NCBI GenBank assembly: GCA_964347945.1
Contig: CAYGAW010000186.1
Coordinates: 16,158 to 80,157, forward strand
Direction of reading: 5' to 3'
DNA length: 64,000 nucleotides
DNA from: CAYGAW01 sp964347945
Lineage (GTDB): Bacteria > Chloroflexota > Anaerolineae > UBA7937 > B3-Chlor
The stretch's first letter is position 1, and every line of letters starts with the position of its first letter. The translations under genes were made by a program, and so were the position numbers. This document shows, in pieces, positions 24,296 to 32,175 of the stretch. The notes under the pieces were generated by a model. The model was not told the origin of the DNA. It saw only the letters and a program-made list of their open reading frames with translations, and searched no databases.

Positions 24296-25001
24296 AGGGC
24301 TGGCACTACAGATTCGGCGCGACATCTTCAGCTCCTTCGGATATCTAGTTTTCTTCCTCGCGGCCCTGATCATCGCCATCCTGGCTAGTGAGGCGAAGCT
24401 TGTTCTCGTCCTGGTAGCCATACTCCTGTTCACCGCTCTATTCCACAGTCAGGCTCTCAAGCTCCTTGCCACGTGGCAGCTGTGGTTCTTCGTCCTCGTC
24501 ACCCTGGTGTTGAGTCCCTTTGTCATCGGTGATAAGGACATTGCTCTGTGGGGCGTCGGTCTGTCTCAGGAAGGGTTCTGGGCCGGTGTGTGGATGACTC
24601 TAAGGGCGCTCAGCATCGCCTTGGCGGCGGGCGTCTTCGCCGGCGCTGTCTCCGTTTCGCAGATGGCACAACTCTTCGAGAGAATGAGGTTGAAGGGGCT
24701 CGGTTTCGCCTTGGGGGTGGCCACCAACGTGCTGCCCACTGTGTACGAAACGATGGAGACCTCCTATCAGGCCGTGCGCTTGCGCGGTGGATTTCGCCGT
24801 GGCAGATTGCGGACGCTGAGGTTGCTGTTGGTGGCAATCATCGCCGGGTCGCTGCGCCGTGGCGATGACATCGTCTCGGCGGCCGAGGCGCGTGCCTTTG
24901 ACCCCACGACGTCCCAGGGGCCACCGCTACGTATGACACGCGCCGACGTGGCGCTGGTGAGCATCATCTCGGTCCTTAGCCTGGCATTGGTAGTGTGCTG
25001 A
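24276..25001 (+). CDS. ECF transporter transmembrane component EcfT
   Basis: The GTG at 24276 with GGGGAGG 8 nt upstream is preferred; the frame is open further upstream inside the S-component gene. The 241-residue protein has four to five membrane helices and the cytoplasmic coupling region of EcfT, with LFERMRLKGLGFALGVATNVLP followed by AVRLRGG and a second EARAFD motif, which correspond to the two Ala-Arg-Gly-type coupling helices. It converts ATP hydrolysis into toppling of the S component. It is the last gene of the padR-ecf operon. Confidence 0.88.
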   Translation: MTVWQDRGLALQIRRDIFSSFGYLVFFLAALIIAILASEAKLVLVLVAILLFTALFHSQALKLLATWQLWFFVLVTLVLSPFVIGDKDIALWGVGLSQEGFWAGVWMTLRALSIALAAGVFAGAVSVSQMAQLFERMRLKGLGFALGVATNVLPTVYETMETSYQAVRLRGGFRRGRLRTLRLLLVAIIAGSLRRGDDIVSAAEARAFDPTTSQGPPLRMTRADVALVSIISVLSLALVVC

Positions 25002-25299
25002 CTTGGGGGACGCGTCTGGCGTTGCCGGGCGCGTTCTGAGTGGCACTGTAGCATATCGGGGCGCAAAGCCAATCCTGCGACGGAGAGACGCGTCGGGAGT
25101 GTTTCCCCAAACTGGCCTGTGGCAGGTTTTAGTCCAAGTGGTGCGGCACTTTAGGTCTGGCGCTACACAGTGCCGAGCAACCGCGAAGCGGGCAATCGGG
25201 CCGTCTGTCGAATATCCGTATGAAGTCAGCCTACGGCGGCGCAGGGCACCTTGGCAGGTGAGCACAAGCGTCAACGGGGAGGCTGGCAGCCGCCCAACA
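25002..25299. other. Intergenic region between convergent units
   Basis: No coding signature, promoter or repeat was recognised between ecfT and the SWIM-gene terminator. Confidence 0.4.
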
Positions 25300-25333
25300 C
25301 AACAAAGGAGGCGGGGCATTGAACCCCGCCTCC
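25300..25333 (-). terminator. Intrinsic terminator after the SWIM gene
   Basis: A perfect 10-bp stem, GGAGGCGGGG with CCCCGCCTCC (25307-25316 and 25324-25333), has a 7-nt loop and is followed on the minus strand by TTTGTT. Confidence 0.85.
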
Positions 25334-25356
25334 CGTCAAGTCGGGTTGGCTCCGCG

Positions 25357-25614
25357 CTACAACGTCGCCGATTCCACCTCTTGAGCCACCGGTAGCATCA
25401 CCCCCAGAACCCTCTCCAAAGCCATGGTGTGGCTGCACACACCACGCTGGGCGAAGAAGCCACAATCGCAATTCCATTGACCTTTCGTGTAGGATACAGC
25501 GTGCACGTTGTGATCGCCTTCGACGGTCACTTTGAAGTCATCGAATCTGATTCTCTCTGGCTCCTCAGCATACCGCTTGGCCTTCTGGATCTTGCCGATC
25601 ATTCCTGAGTTCAC
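25357..25614 (-). CDS. Small SWIM zinc-finger protein
   Basis: The GTG at 25614 is set by AGGAGG 6 nt upstream; the in-frame ATG at codon 5 would be too far from it. The 85-residue protein is almost only a SWIM domain: strands RIRFDDFKVTVEGDHNVHAVSY followed by the metal motif CDCGFFAQRGVCSH (CxC-x7-CxH), then an amphipathic helix. SWIM fingers bind DNA or protein and usually occur in larger proteins. It is monocistronic, with its own promoter and terminator, and a terminator-like hairpin sits in its leader. Confidence 0.85.
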   Translation of the reverse strand: MNSGMIGKIQKAKRYAEEPERIRFDDFKVTVEGDHNVHAVSYTKGQWNCDCGFFAQRGVCSHTMALERVLGVMLPVAQEVESATL

Positions 25615-25656
25615 GCCTCACCTCCTGTCGACTGTTTTGGCCGGTTGGTCAGTCCG

Positions 25657-25753
25657 AAAAAAGAACACAGGAGCGCATCGGCCCCTGTGCTCGCAGACAC
25701 GACGAGTGTGAAACGATGCCTGTAGGGTCAAGATCTGTCCTCTGTCGCGATCT
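25657..25753 (-). ncRNA. Short structured transcript: SWIM-gene attenuator leader or small RNA
   Basis: A consensus promoter (25788-25760) predicts a start near 25753. About 97 nt later an intrinsic terminator forms: stem 25692-25684 with 25671-25663 (9 bp, one G-U), 12-nt loop, then six T (25662-25657). The SWIM gene starts only 43 nt further on. Either the hairpin attenuates that gene, or the promoter-terminator pair defines a separate small RNA with readthrough. I recognise no known riboswitch in it. Confidence 0.6.
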
Positions 25754-25759
25754 ACAAAT

Positions 25760-25788
25760 AGTATAACCCAGTCGAGTGCATTTGTCAA
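25760..25788 (-). promoter_or_regulatory. Promoter of the SWIM gene / small RNA
   Basis: Minus strand: TTGACA (25788-25783), 17-bp spacer and TATACT (25765-25760), an almost perfect sigma-70 promoter. Confidence 0.8.
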
Positions 25789-25915
25789 TTCCGTAGACTC
25801 CGGGTAGCCGCTCGTTCTAGGCCTTCCTTGTCCTCCCAAAGCGGCCATGGTATGATCTCCTGAGGTTGGTCGGCTCCCCTGCGACTCGGCCTCGCCGCCA
25901 ATCATGCTAGCTTGA

Positions 25916-26176
25916 GTGAGAGCCACTATGGGTACGTTGTCACCGGACACGCACCTTGACGCGGAGGCGGTGCAGATTCGACTGCTTCGCCAGATGCCTT
26001 CCTGGAGAAAGCTCTATCTTGTCAGCCAGATCACGCGGACGTGCTATGCCCTCGCCCTCAGCGGGCTGCGCGAGCGTCACCCGACGGCGACGGCAGATGA
26101 ACTGCGGATGCACCTGGCGGTGCTCGTGCTGGGTGAAGAACTGGCGGCTCAAGCATACGGGGATCTGCCGGAGTAG
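25916..26176 (+). CDS. Conserved hypothetical protein, partner of a nucleotidyltransferase
   Basis: The 86-residue protein has no signal peptide or membrane helix. The start may be GTG 25916 or ATG 25928; neither has a strong SD. The central pattern (QIRLLRQMPSWRKLYLVSQI, LALSGLRERHPTATADEL, LHLAVLVLGEELA-type helix, AYGD) matches, from memory, a small helical family found in Chloroflexota and cyanobacteria. That family is usually encoded just before an AbiEii-like nucleotidyltransferase in a toxin-antitoxin-like pair. Here only the 3' end of that partner survives (26187-26300). The function is unknown. Confidence 0.6.
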   Translation: MRATMGTLSPDTHLDAEAVQIRLLRQMPSWRKLYLVSQITRTCYALALSGLRERHPTATADELRMHLAVLVLGEELAAQAYGDLPE

Positions 26177-26186
26177 CACGCAAGGA

Positions 26187-26300
26187 ATGCAACTCCACCG
26201 AATGGACCGTGCATACCTGTTGCGCTGGGCACGGGAGTTGAGCGTGGCCCAGCTCTTGCACCGAGCCTGTGAAGAACCGGGGTTGGAAGGCGAACGGTGA
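26187..26300 (+). pseudogene. C-terminal remnant of a nucleotidyltransferase (AbiEii-like)
   Basis: The 37-codon frame encodes MDRAYLLRWARELSVAQLLHRA, which matches the C-terminal tail (YLRRWA-ELGV-DLLERAL) common to the nucleotidyltransferases encoded after the small gene at 25916. The catalytic N-terminal GS-x-DxD domain, some 160 residues, is missing. A deletion seems to have joined the end of the upstream gene to the last codons of this one. AAGG at 26182 could still permit translation, but the product would have no catalytic residues. Confidence 0.5.
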
Positions 26301-26595
26301 CGTGGGCGCCCCGTGGGGCCAAGGCCAGAGCTGCACCTCTGGAGGTTCGTTCTTGGCTCGTCGGGCTGGGCGTCTTGCGGTGGCTGGCTCATCGTTGCCC
26401 TCTGTGCTATGATGCATGCATAAGCATCGGCCGCTGAACGTAACGACCGTCGCTCCTTGCGAGTTGAGAGCGGCGAGGTTCGAACTTTGCCTTCGGGGAG
26501 AGACCGGACAGCTCGAACTGGTTCTACGTCTGGCGCATCTGCGCACACTCTTACACATCTGGAGAGAATAGACTTGCTATGAAGGAGAATAGATC
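26301..26595. other. Leader region of the sppA operon
   Basis: No gene is evident. The best promoter is an extended -10 element, TGC-TATGAT, with TATGAT at 26408-26413 and a poor -35. It would give a leader of about 175 nt. Confidence 0.3.
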
Positions 26596-27558
26596 GTGAC
26601 TGATAGGTCTCCACCCCAACAGAGGGACCAGCCGAAAGCAGAAGCGAGCTCGAGCAGCAGGTTGCGAAGGGGGATGGCCGGGCTAAGGGACAGCACCATG
26701 GATTCTGATTCGAGCTTTCGAACCGTGGGCGCCATTCTGCTCTTTGGCCTGGCTCCGTTGCTGGTCGGCCTGTGGCTGGCCCAGATCCTGGTGCCTCAGC
26801 CTGCGGTGGGCATCATTCGGCTCAACACGGACATCTATGCCGAGAGCGCAGACCTCGTCCTGGCTCAGATCGAAGAGGCGCGCGCGGACCCCAGCATCAA
26901 AGCTGTGGTGCTGAAGATCGACTCTCCCGGCGGCGAGGTCGCGGCGACCCAGATGCTCTATTTCGAATTGCAGACGCTGCGGCGGGAGGTGCCGGTCGTC
27001 GGTTCCATCGACGGCGTGGCGGCCAGCGGTGCGTTCTACACGGCCATGGCCACCGACCCCATATATGCGAAACCCTCGTCGACGGTCGGCAACGTCGGTG
27101 TGTGGGGCTTCATCCCACCCGACGTGGGCGTCAACGAGGTCATCCTGAGCAGCGGCCCCTTCAAGCTCACAGCCAGCAACCGCGATGAGTTCCTGCGCTG
27201 GATCGAGGGGATTAGGCTGGAGTTCCTAGAGACCGTCTTCAGCCAACGAGGCGAGCGCATGAACGTGTCTCGGGTCGAGCTGTCCCAAGGGCTGGCCTAT
27301 CAGGGGCGCGAGGCGGCGCGCCTGGGTCTCATCGATGGCCTGGGCAGCGAGAGCGAGGCCATTCGTACCGCCGCTCAACAGGCGGGGATCGCCCATTACC
27401 AGGTGATAGACCTCCAGCAGCGCGTCATCGACGAGCTACCTGAGGAAGAGTCGGAGCTCGAACCCTGGGTGGGCGCAGCCGATCCGCTGACCGGGAAGCG
27501 AATCCTGCCACCAGGGGCCTATCTGCTGTACGATATCCAGCTGGGAGGCGCGCCATGA
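26596..27558 (+). CDS. sppA: S49 family signal peptide peptidase (SppA-like)
   Basis: Starts at GTG 26596 with AAGGAG 8 nt upstream. The 320-residue protein has a disordered basic N-terminus (1-42), one membrane helix (about 43-66) and an S49 protease domain (about 70-270). VVLKIDSPGGEV forms the oxyanion region, the nucleophile is Ser144 in GVAASGAFYTA, and Lys190 in SGPFKLTASNRDEF is the likely general base. SppA enzymes degrade cleaved signal peptides and other membrane peptides. The stop overlaps the start of the next gene (ATGA), so the two are coupled. Confidence 0.9.
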   Translation: MTDRSPPQQRDQPKAEASSSSRLRRGMAGLRDSTMDSDSSFRTVGAILLFGLAPLLVGLWLAQILVPQPAVGIIRLNTDIYAESADLVLAQIEEARADPSIKAVVLKIDSPGGEVAATQMLYFELQTLRREVPVVGSIDGVAASGAFYTAMATDPIYAKPSSTVGNVGVWGFIPPDVGVNEVILSSGPFKLTASNRDEFLRWIEGIRLEFLETVFSQRGERMNVSRVELSQGLAYQGREAARLGLIDGLGSESEAIRTAAQQAGIAHYQVIDLQQRVIDELPEEESELEPWVGAADPLTGKRILPPGAYLLYDIQLGGAP

Positions 27559-29504
27559 GAACCTGGACCAAAATCCTGATAGTTGGCCTCCTCTTGATTC
27601 TGCCCATCGTCGGGCGGTGGGCGTGGTTCCATCGAGGATGGTACACTCCACCGCTCATCCCTCAGATCGACGAGACCCAGTTAGAGGTCCCGCTGCCTGA
27701 GTATCAGCCCGTCTCGGAAGAGGTGGGGGAGCGGATTGGCCGGGTGGTCATCGACCTTGCGCACGACAACAACCTGGAGGTTGACGACCTCACCCCGCTA
27801 CGCGATCGCTTGGCCGCTCGCGGTGCGGCCGCCGAGACCTACGACGGGTTCACCTCCTCCCTGGAATCCCAGTTGCGCGGTGCCATCGCCCTCATAGTAG
27901 TCGCGCCCACCTTCAGCTACGCGGGGTATGAGATTGAGTCCATCCTGGATTTCGTAGAGGATGGAGGGCGGGTGCTCCTGGTGGCCGATCCCACGCGCCC
28001 CGTTCCTCTCGAGGAAGAGGAGGACATCCTGGATCTGGGCGACGTCCTCTTCCCGGAGAGCGCAATCCCTGCCATCAACAGCTTGGCCAACCCGCTGAGT
28101 GTGGTCTATTTCAACGATTATCTCTACAACCTGGTGGACAACCAGGGCAACTATCGCAACGTCAAACTGACCACCTTCAGCGATGACCATCCCCTTACCG
28201 ACGGCCTGGACACAGTGGTCTTCTTCGCCGCCCACTCGCTGCGCACCAACGGCCTATCTCTGATCAGCGGCGACGAGAACACCCTGTCCCCGCTGCGTAC
28301 GGGCGAGACAGGCCTGACCGCCGCCGCCCTGGCTGCTGACGAGAAGGTACTGGCCTTGGGCGACCTCACGGCGCTGACCGCACCTTGTCACGGTGTTGAA
28401 GACAACGATCAGTTCCTGAGCAACATAGCTGACTGGCTGGTCGCTGCCGAGCGGGTGTGGGAACTGAGGGACTTCCCCTACCTCTTCCAGCGGCCGGTGG
28501 ATCTGGTGCAGGTGTCAGGGGAGTATGTCGATCCTCGTCTCATCTCCGGGGTGGAGGTGCTGGGGGAGGTTCTCTCCCAGGCCGATCTCACTCTAAACCT
28601 GCGCGACTCCGCCGATCCCGATAACGATGCCCTGTTGGTCGGGACCTTCGAAAACCTGGAGTTGGTCGAGGATTACCTGGACGATGCTGGGGTAACCATC
28701 ACCGTGGTCGCGGAAGAGGAGCAGGAAGCCGCCACGACGACGGAGGAGGGGGAGGAGGAACTCGAGGACAAGATAGAGGTCGAGGGACTGGGCACCGTCC
28801 CCATTGAAGGGAGTACGCTCTTTGTGGTTGACCGGAGTGTCGACCGCGTGGTGGTCATCGCCCTGGGCGAGGACGGAGACGCCGCCGTCGCGGCTCTCGA
28901 GCGCCTCGCATATGGCGATTTCTCAGGCTGTGTGGATAGGGACGACGTCACCGTCTGCTCCACCGGTGAAGTGGAGGAAGGAGTAGGGCTGGATGAGGAG
29001 CGCGAGGGGCCCGAAGAGCAGGAAGAGGCACCCGAGGAAGTCGAGGAGGAGGAGTCGCCCCGCATAGGCTCCGTCTTAGAGTCGGAGTTGGCGCTGGCGG
29101 AGGGTGTGCCGTGGTTGACGGAGTTGGCCGAAGAGGACTACGATGCTACCTCCCAGGCGGGTGAGACTTATACGTATACCGTCACGCTGGGCGAGTCACG
29201 CGACGTGATCTGGATGTACGGGTGGTGCACAACCACCGAGGAACTGTTGAGGCAGAACTGGCAGAACATTACTCTGGCCTTCACTGTGAACGGCGAAGAC
29301 GTCCGCCTCGACAGATTCGCCATGTTGGAGAGTGGCTTCGAAGACCAGCACTGCCGCCTCTACTACGCGCTGGTCACCGACTGGCCGCAGGGTGAACACG
29401 AGCTCATCACCGAGGTCACCTTCGAGACGGAGCTGGACGACGGCACTGATACCTACCCCGCGGGTACTCACTGGTACAAACACATCGTGTCGGTTGGTGG
29501 ATAG
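27555..29504 (+). CDS. Membrane-anchored protein with GATase-like domain (DUF4350-like), unknown function
   Basis: The 649-residue protein starts with an uncleaved signal-anchor (about 5-24). Residues about 55-150 resemble a class I glutamine-amidotransferase-like fold used non-catalytically (RVVIDLAHDNNLEVDDL, GAIALIVVAPTFSYAGYEIESILDFVEDGGRVLLVADP), as in DUF4350 proteins. Two very acidic low-complexity stretches (about 388-407 and 477-510) separate this part from a C-terminal beta-rich domain with a conserved Cys pair (WCTT and DQHC). It overlaps sppA by 4 bp. I infer an extracytoplasmic partner or substrate of the protease; no enzymatic role is visible. Confidence 0.7.
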   Translation: MRTWTKILIVGLLLILPIVGRWAWFHRGWYTPPLIPQIDETQLEVPLPEYQPVSEEVGERIGRVVIDLAHDNNLEVDDLTPLRDRLAARGAAAETYDGFTSSLESQLRGAIALIVVAPTFSYAGYEIESILDFVEDGGRVLLVADPTRPVPLEEEEDILDLGDVLFPESAIPAINSLANPLSVVYFNDYLYNLVDNQGNYRNVKLTTFSDDHPLTDGLDTVVFFAAHSLRTNGLSLISGDENTLSPLRTGETGLTAAALAADEKVLALGDLTALTAPCHGVEDNDQFLSNIADWLVAAERVWELRDFPYLFQRPVDLVQVSGEYVDPRLISGVEVLGEVLSQADLTLNLRDSADPDNDALLVGTFENLELVEDYLDDAGVTITVVAEEEQEAATTTEEGEEELEDKIEVEGLGTVPIEGSTLFVVDRSVDRVVVIALGEDGDAAVAALERLAYGDFSGCVDRDDVTVCSTGEVEEGVGLDEEREGPEEQEEAPEEVEEEESPRIGSVLESELALAEGVPWLTELAEEDYDATSQAGETYTYTVTLGESRDVIWMYGWCTTTEELLRQNWQNITLAFTVNGEDVRLDRFAMLESGFEDQHCRLYYALVTDWPQGEHELITEVTFETELDDGTDTYPAGTHWYKHIVSVGG

Positions 29505-29804
29505 ATAGCACGGAAGACACCGTTCGGCCAGTCATGCTGCGGGGGATGTGGAAGCCCCGTCACGGCCGCCGAACGATTGGTCGGTGGCGCGGCGACATCC
29601 CAACGCGCCAACCTGTTGTGAGTGTGTTTGATTCTTCATATGCGCTAGTCATAGGAAGCAGGGGGAAGCATCTTTGAGTGGTAGCTTGTGGAGTGAGGCT
29701 CGTCTTGGCTATCGAGGCGGGCCTTTTGTCGTGCCATGGGCCGTTCCTGGACAGAGGCAGCCACACCGCCTGTAGGCGCAAGATGATATTGGGAGTGACC
29801 GAGC
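29505..29804. other. Intergenic region with a weak inverted repeat
   Basis: CGTTCGGC (29521-29528) can pair with GCCGAACG (29567-29574), enclosing a GC-rich inner hairpin, but no T-tract follows. No gene or clear promoter was found. Confidence 0.3.
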
Positions 29805-30821
29805 ATGATTGTAGTCACGGGTGGCACAGGACACATCGGGAACGTCTTGCTCCGCGAATTGCTGTGCAGGAGTCAGACCGTGCGAGCGGTTGTGCCCTCC
29901 TGGGAGGACAGGACACCCCTCGACGGGCTTGAGGTCGAGATCGTCGACGGCGATGTCCGCGATATTGATTCCATCAGGGCGGCCTTCCAAGGGAGCGATT
30001 TGGTCTACCACTTGGCCGGGATTGTGGCTATCAGTGGAGGAAAGAAGGAACTGCTCCACCAGGTCAACGTGGAGGGAACGCGGAACGCGGTGCAGGCGTG
30101 TCTGGACACTTGCGTGCGGCGGCTGGTCTACACCAGCTCCATACATGCCATCATCGAACCGCCCCCGGGCACCATCATCGACGAAAGTCTTCCCTTCGAC
30201 CCCGAAAGGACGATTGGCGACTATGCCCGCTCGAAGTCCCTGGCCACTCTGGAGGTGCTCAAAGGGGTGGAGGCTGGTCTGGATGCGGTAGTCGTGTGCC
30301 CCACCGGTGTGATAGGGCCGCATGATTACACGCCCTCAGAGATGGGGCAACTGATGATCCTGGTTGCCGAGGGGAAGCTGCCAGCCTACATCGACGGGGC
30401 CTATGATTTCGTCGATGTGCGCGATGTGGCGCAGGGCTTGATCCTCGCTGCCGAGCGAGGACGCACAGGAGAGGCCTACATCCTTTCGGGCGAGCGGATC
30501 ACTGTGCGCGACCTACTGTCCTTGATAGAAGACGCCACCGGAGGCAAGGCCCCCTCACTCAAGGTGCCCTTCGCCCTCGCTCGTGTGGGCGCGAAGTTCA
30601 CCCCGCTCTACTACCGTCTGGCGAAGAGTAAGCCCCTGTTCACGGAATACTCGGTGCACGTGTTAGCCGGCGATTGTTTCACCACCTGCGAGAAGGCCTG
30701 CGACGAATTGGGGTACTCGCCCCGCTCTCTGAGCGAATCCGTTCGCGACACCGTCCGCTGGTTTGAGGAACAGGGCAAGCTCCAGATGCACTCCAGCCCC
30801 GCAGCGAAGCAGCGGCCGTAG
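29805..30821 (+). CDS. NAD-dependent epimerase/dehydratase family protein (extended SDR)
   Basis: The 338-residue protein begins with the nucleotide-binding motif TGGTGHIG (5-12) and has the extended-SDR landmarks DGDVRD, YHLAG and the catalytic YARSK (Tyr140, Lys144), preceded by the TSS serine region at 110-112. A substrate domain (about 170-325) follows. The overall pattern is nearest to dihydroflavonol reductase or 3-beta-hydroxysteroid dehydrogenase-like SDRs, which reduce carbonyls of varied small molecules; the substrate is unassigned. It appears monocistronic, with no strong SD before ATG 29805. Confidence 0.85.
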   Translation: MIVVTGGTGHIGNVLLRELLCRSQTVRAVVPSWEDRTPLDGLEVEIVDGDVRDIDSIRAAFQGSDLVYHLAGIVAISGGKKELLHQVNVEGTRNAVQACLDTCVRRLVYTSSIHAIIEPPPGTIIDESLPFDPERTIGDYARSKSLATLEVLKGVEAGLDAVVVCPTGVIGPHDYTPSEMGQLMILVAEGKLPAYIDGAYDFVDVRDVAQGLILAAERGRTGEAYILSGERITVRDLLSLIEDATGGKAPSLKVPFALARVGAKFTPLYYRLAKSKPLFTEYSVHVLAGDCFTTCEKACDELGYSPRSLSESVRDTVRWFEEQGKLQMHSSPAAKQRP

Positions 30822-31071
30822 CCCGGGCGCAAGGCCGCCGACGCATAGCGCTTTCCCTCTTGTAGAAGCATCCAGTCTTACTCGGCTCCTGCGATGTCCT
30901 CGTCTCCACGACAGTGTGGATAGACCGCGGTGGCTTGGAGATCTCCGTAAACTAGACAAGACGAGATGTCTGAAGCATGTTGCGGAACTGGCTTCAGCTG
31001 ATCTCCCCGTTCGTAGCACAGGAGTCCACTCCTGCGCGACTCTGCTCCGAGCACAGCGTTCTTTGCTACAC
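30822..31071. other. Intergenic region upstream of the cold-shock promoter
   Basis: No gene found. A near-perfect palindrome, CAGGAGT-CC-ACTCCTG (about 31019-31034), lies 38 bp before the cold-shock -35 and could be an operator or a weak terminator stem. Confidence 0.35.
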
Positions 31072-31100
31072 TTGACAAGCGAGACACATTGTCATATACT
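31072..31100 (+). promoter_or_regulatory. Cold-shock gene promoter
   Basis: TTGACA (31072-31077), 17-bp spacer and TATACT (31095-31100). The start near 31107 gives a leader of about 170 nt, comparable to the long thermosensing leaders of cspA-type mRNAs. Confidence 0.8.
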
Positions 31101-31277
31101 TATTGCCGAAGGTACACATCGACTGGGCCTGTCGCAGGAGGAAGAGGCTCGTCCGTAGCTGTTTTCTTGCCCTGGACTGCGCGGCGTCGTGTGAGTGCTG
31201 AATCCGTATAGAAGTGGGAGCTTCTTTCGGCACAGCCGCACCTTCAATCAATCCATACAGAGGAGAGTTGAACAGCT

Positions 31278-31523
31278 ATGGAAGAGGAAAGAGTCACAGG
31301 GACCGTCAAGTGGTTCAGTGAGCGCAAGGGCTACGGCTTCATCGCCCGCGAGGAGGGGAAGGACGTTTTCGTCCACTTCTCGGGCATCCGCGCTGGCGGG
31401 CCCCGTTCCCTCAACGAGGGCGACAAGGTGGAGTTCTCCATCGAGTCTGACCAGCGCGGGCCCAGGGCCGTCGATCTGGTAGTGACCGAATCGGCTCCGC
31501 GCGAGAGCTACGGCCGTTACTAG
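31278..31523 (+). CDS. Cold shock protein (CspA family)
   Basis: The 81-residue protein is a single cold-shock domain: GTVKWFSERKGYGFIARE with the RNP1 motif (KGYGFI, 17-22), DVFVHFSGI with RNP2 (30-34) and the closing strand KVEFSIESDQRGPRAVDL. It binds single-stranded nucleic acid and melts RNA structure. The SD GAGGAGAG is at 31260-31267. It has its own promoter and a strong terminator. Confidence 0.96.
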   Translation: MEEERVTGTVKWFSERKGYGFIAREEGKDVFVHFSGIRAGGPRSLNEGDKVEFSIESDQRGPRAVDLVVTESAPRESYGRY

Positions 31524-31551
31524 GCGCAACACAACTGAGCGCGATCCCGAG

Positions 31552-31589
31552 AGGGCCTCAGAGTGAAATAAGCACTCTGAGGCCCTTTT
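31552..31589 (+). terminator. Intrinsic terminator after the cold-shock gene
   Basis: A perfect 14-bp stem (31552-31565 with 31573-31586) has a 7-nt loop AAATAAG and ends in TTTT. Confidence 0.95.
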
Positions 31590-31890
31590 CCTGTGGACGC
31601 ATCCTGCGCCGCGTCCCAGGCAGGGGAATGATGCTCTCAGGCCCCTGATCTTGTGGCCAGATTCATTCTGAGCTGCGCCCTGTGCCCCAGATATGTCGCC
31701 GTGCTGTGGATTCTCTTGTGGTACCGCAGGGACCATCTGACTTCAGCGCAGGACTGCCTCCCCCTGGGACAAGCGAGGGCTGACCAGCTCGGGCACTTCT
31801 TGACAAGCAGCATCCTTGTCACTTTATTCAGTCAATACACCCAGAACACGGATGATGCGACGATGAATCGAGTCCGTTGCTAGGGCCCGG
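31590..31890. other. Region upstream of the ccmE remnant
   Basis: No gene found. A weak promoter, TTGACA (31800-31805), 17 bp, TTTATT (31823-31828), sits 62 bp before the ccmE-like remnant and may be the relic of its promoter. The intact ccmE has a TTGACA promoter 44 bp before its start. Confidence 0.35.
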
Positions 31891-32175
31891 GTGACGGGCA
31901 CAATGGCTGGCGCAAGGCTGAAGTACGTCGTCGGGGGAGGCGTCATCCTGGTGGTCCTAGGGTGGCTCATCTTCAGCAATATCCAGGGCCCGCCCGCTCC
32001 TTGTCTGACCGTGGAGGAGTTGTTATTTCGAGGACCGTTGGATCGCATGGTGAGAGTCTCCGTGTCACACATGACCTCCTTCATCAACGCAGGCCTTCGA
32101 TCTGAACTAGTCAACTGGCAACCAGGCATACAAAAAGCCGAAGAAGGGCGTGGGCCCTCGTTTGGCGCAGCCTGA
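31891..32175 (+). pseudogene. Truncated ccmE duplicate
   Basis: The first 60 or so codons match the intact ccmE at 53543: GARLKYVVGGGVILVVLGWL against GGRLKFFIGGAVIVVVLGWL, the shared FSNI/LSNI turn, and LTVEEL-x4-GPLDRMVRVS against LTVEEM-x4-GPSDRMVRVS. After this point (about 32068) similarity stops and the frame continues with unrelated residues for some 35 codons. The beta-barrel core and the heme-attachment motif CPSKY are lost, so it cannot function as a heme chaperone. Similarity is recognisable but diverged, so the duplication is not recent. Confidence 0.75.

Noticed and set aside
25618..25950. 110-codon minus-strand frame upstream of the SWIM gene
   Set aside because: It covers the promoter, attenuator hairpin and T-tract of the SWIM gene and has no coding signature.
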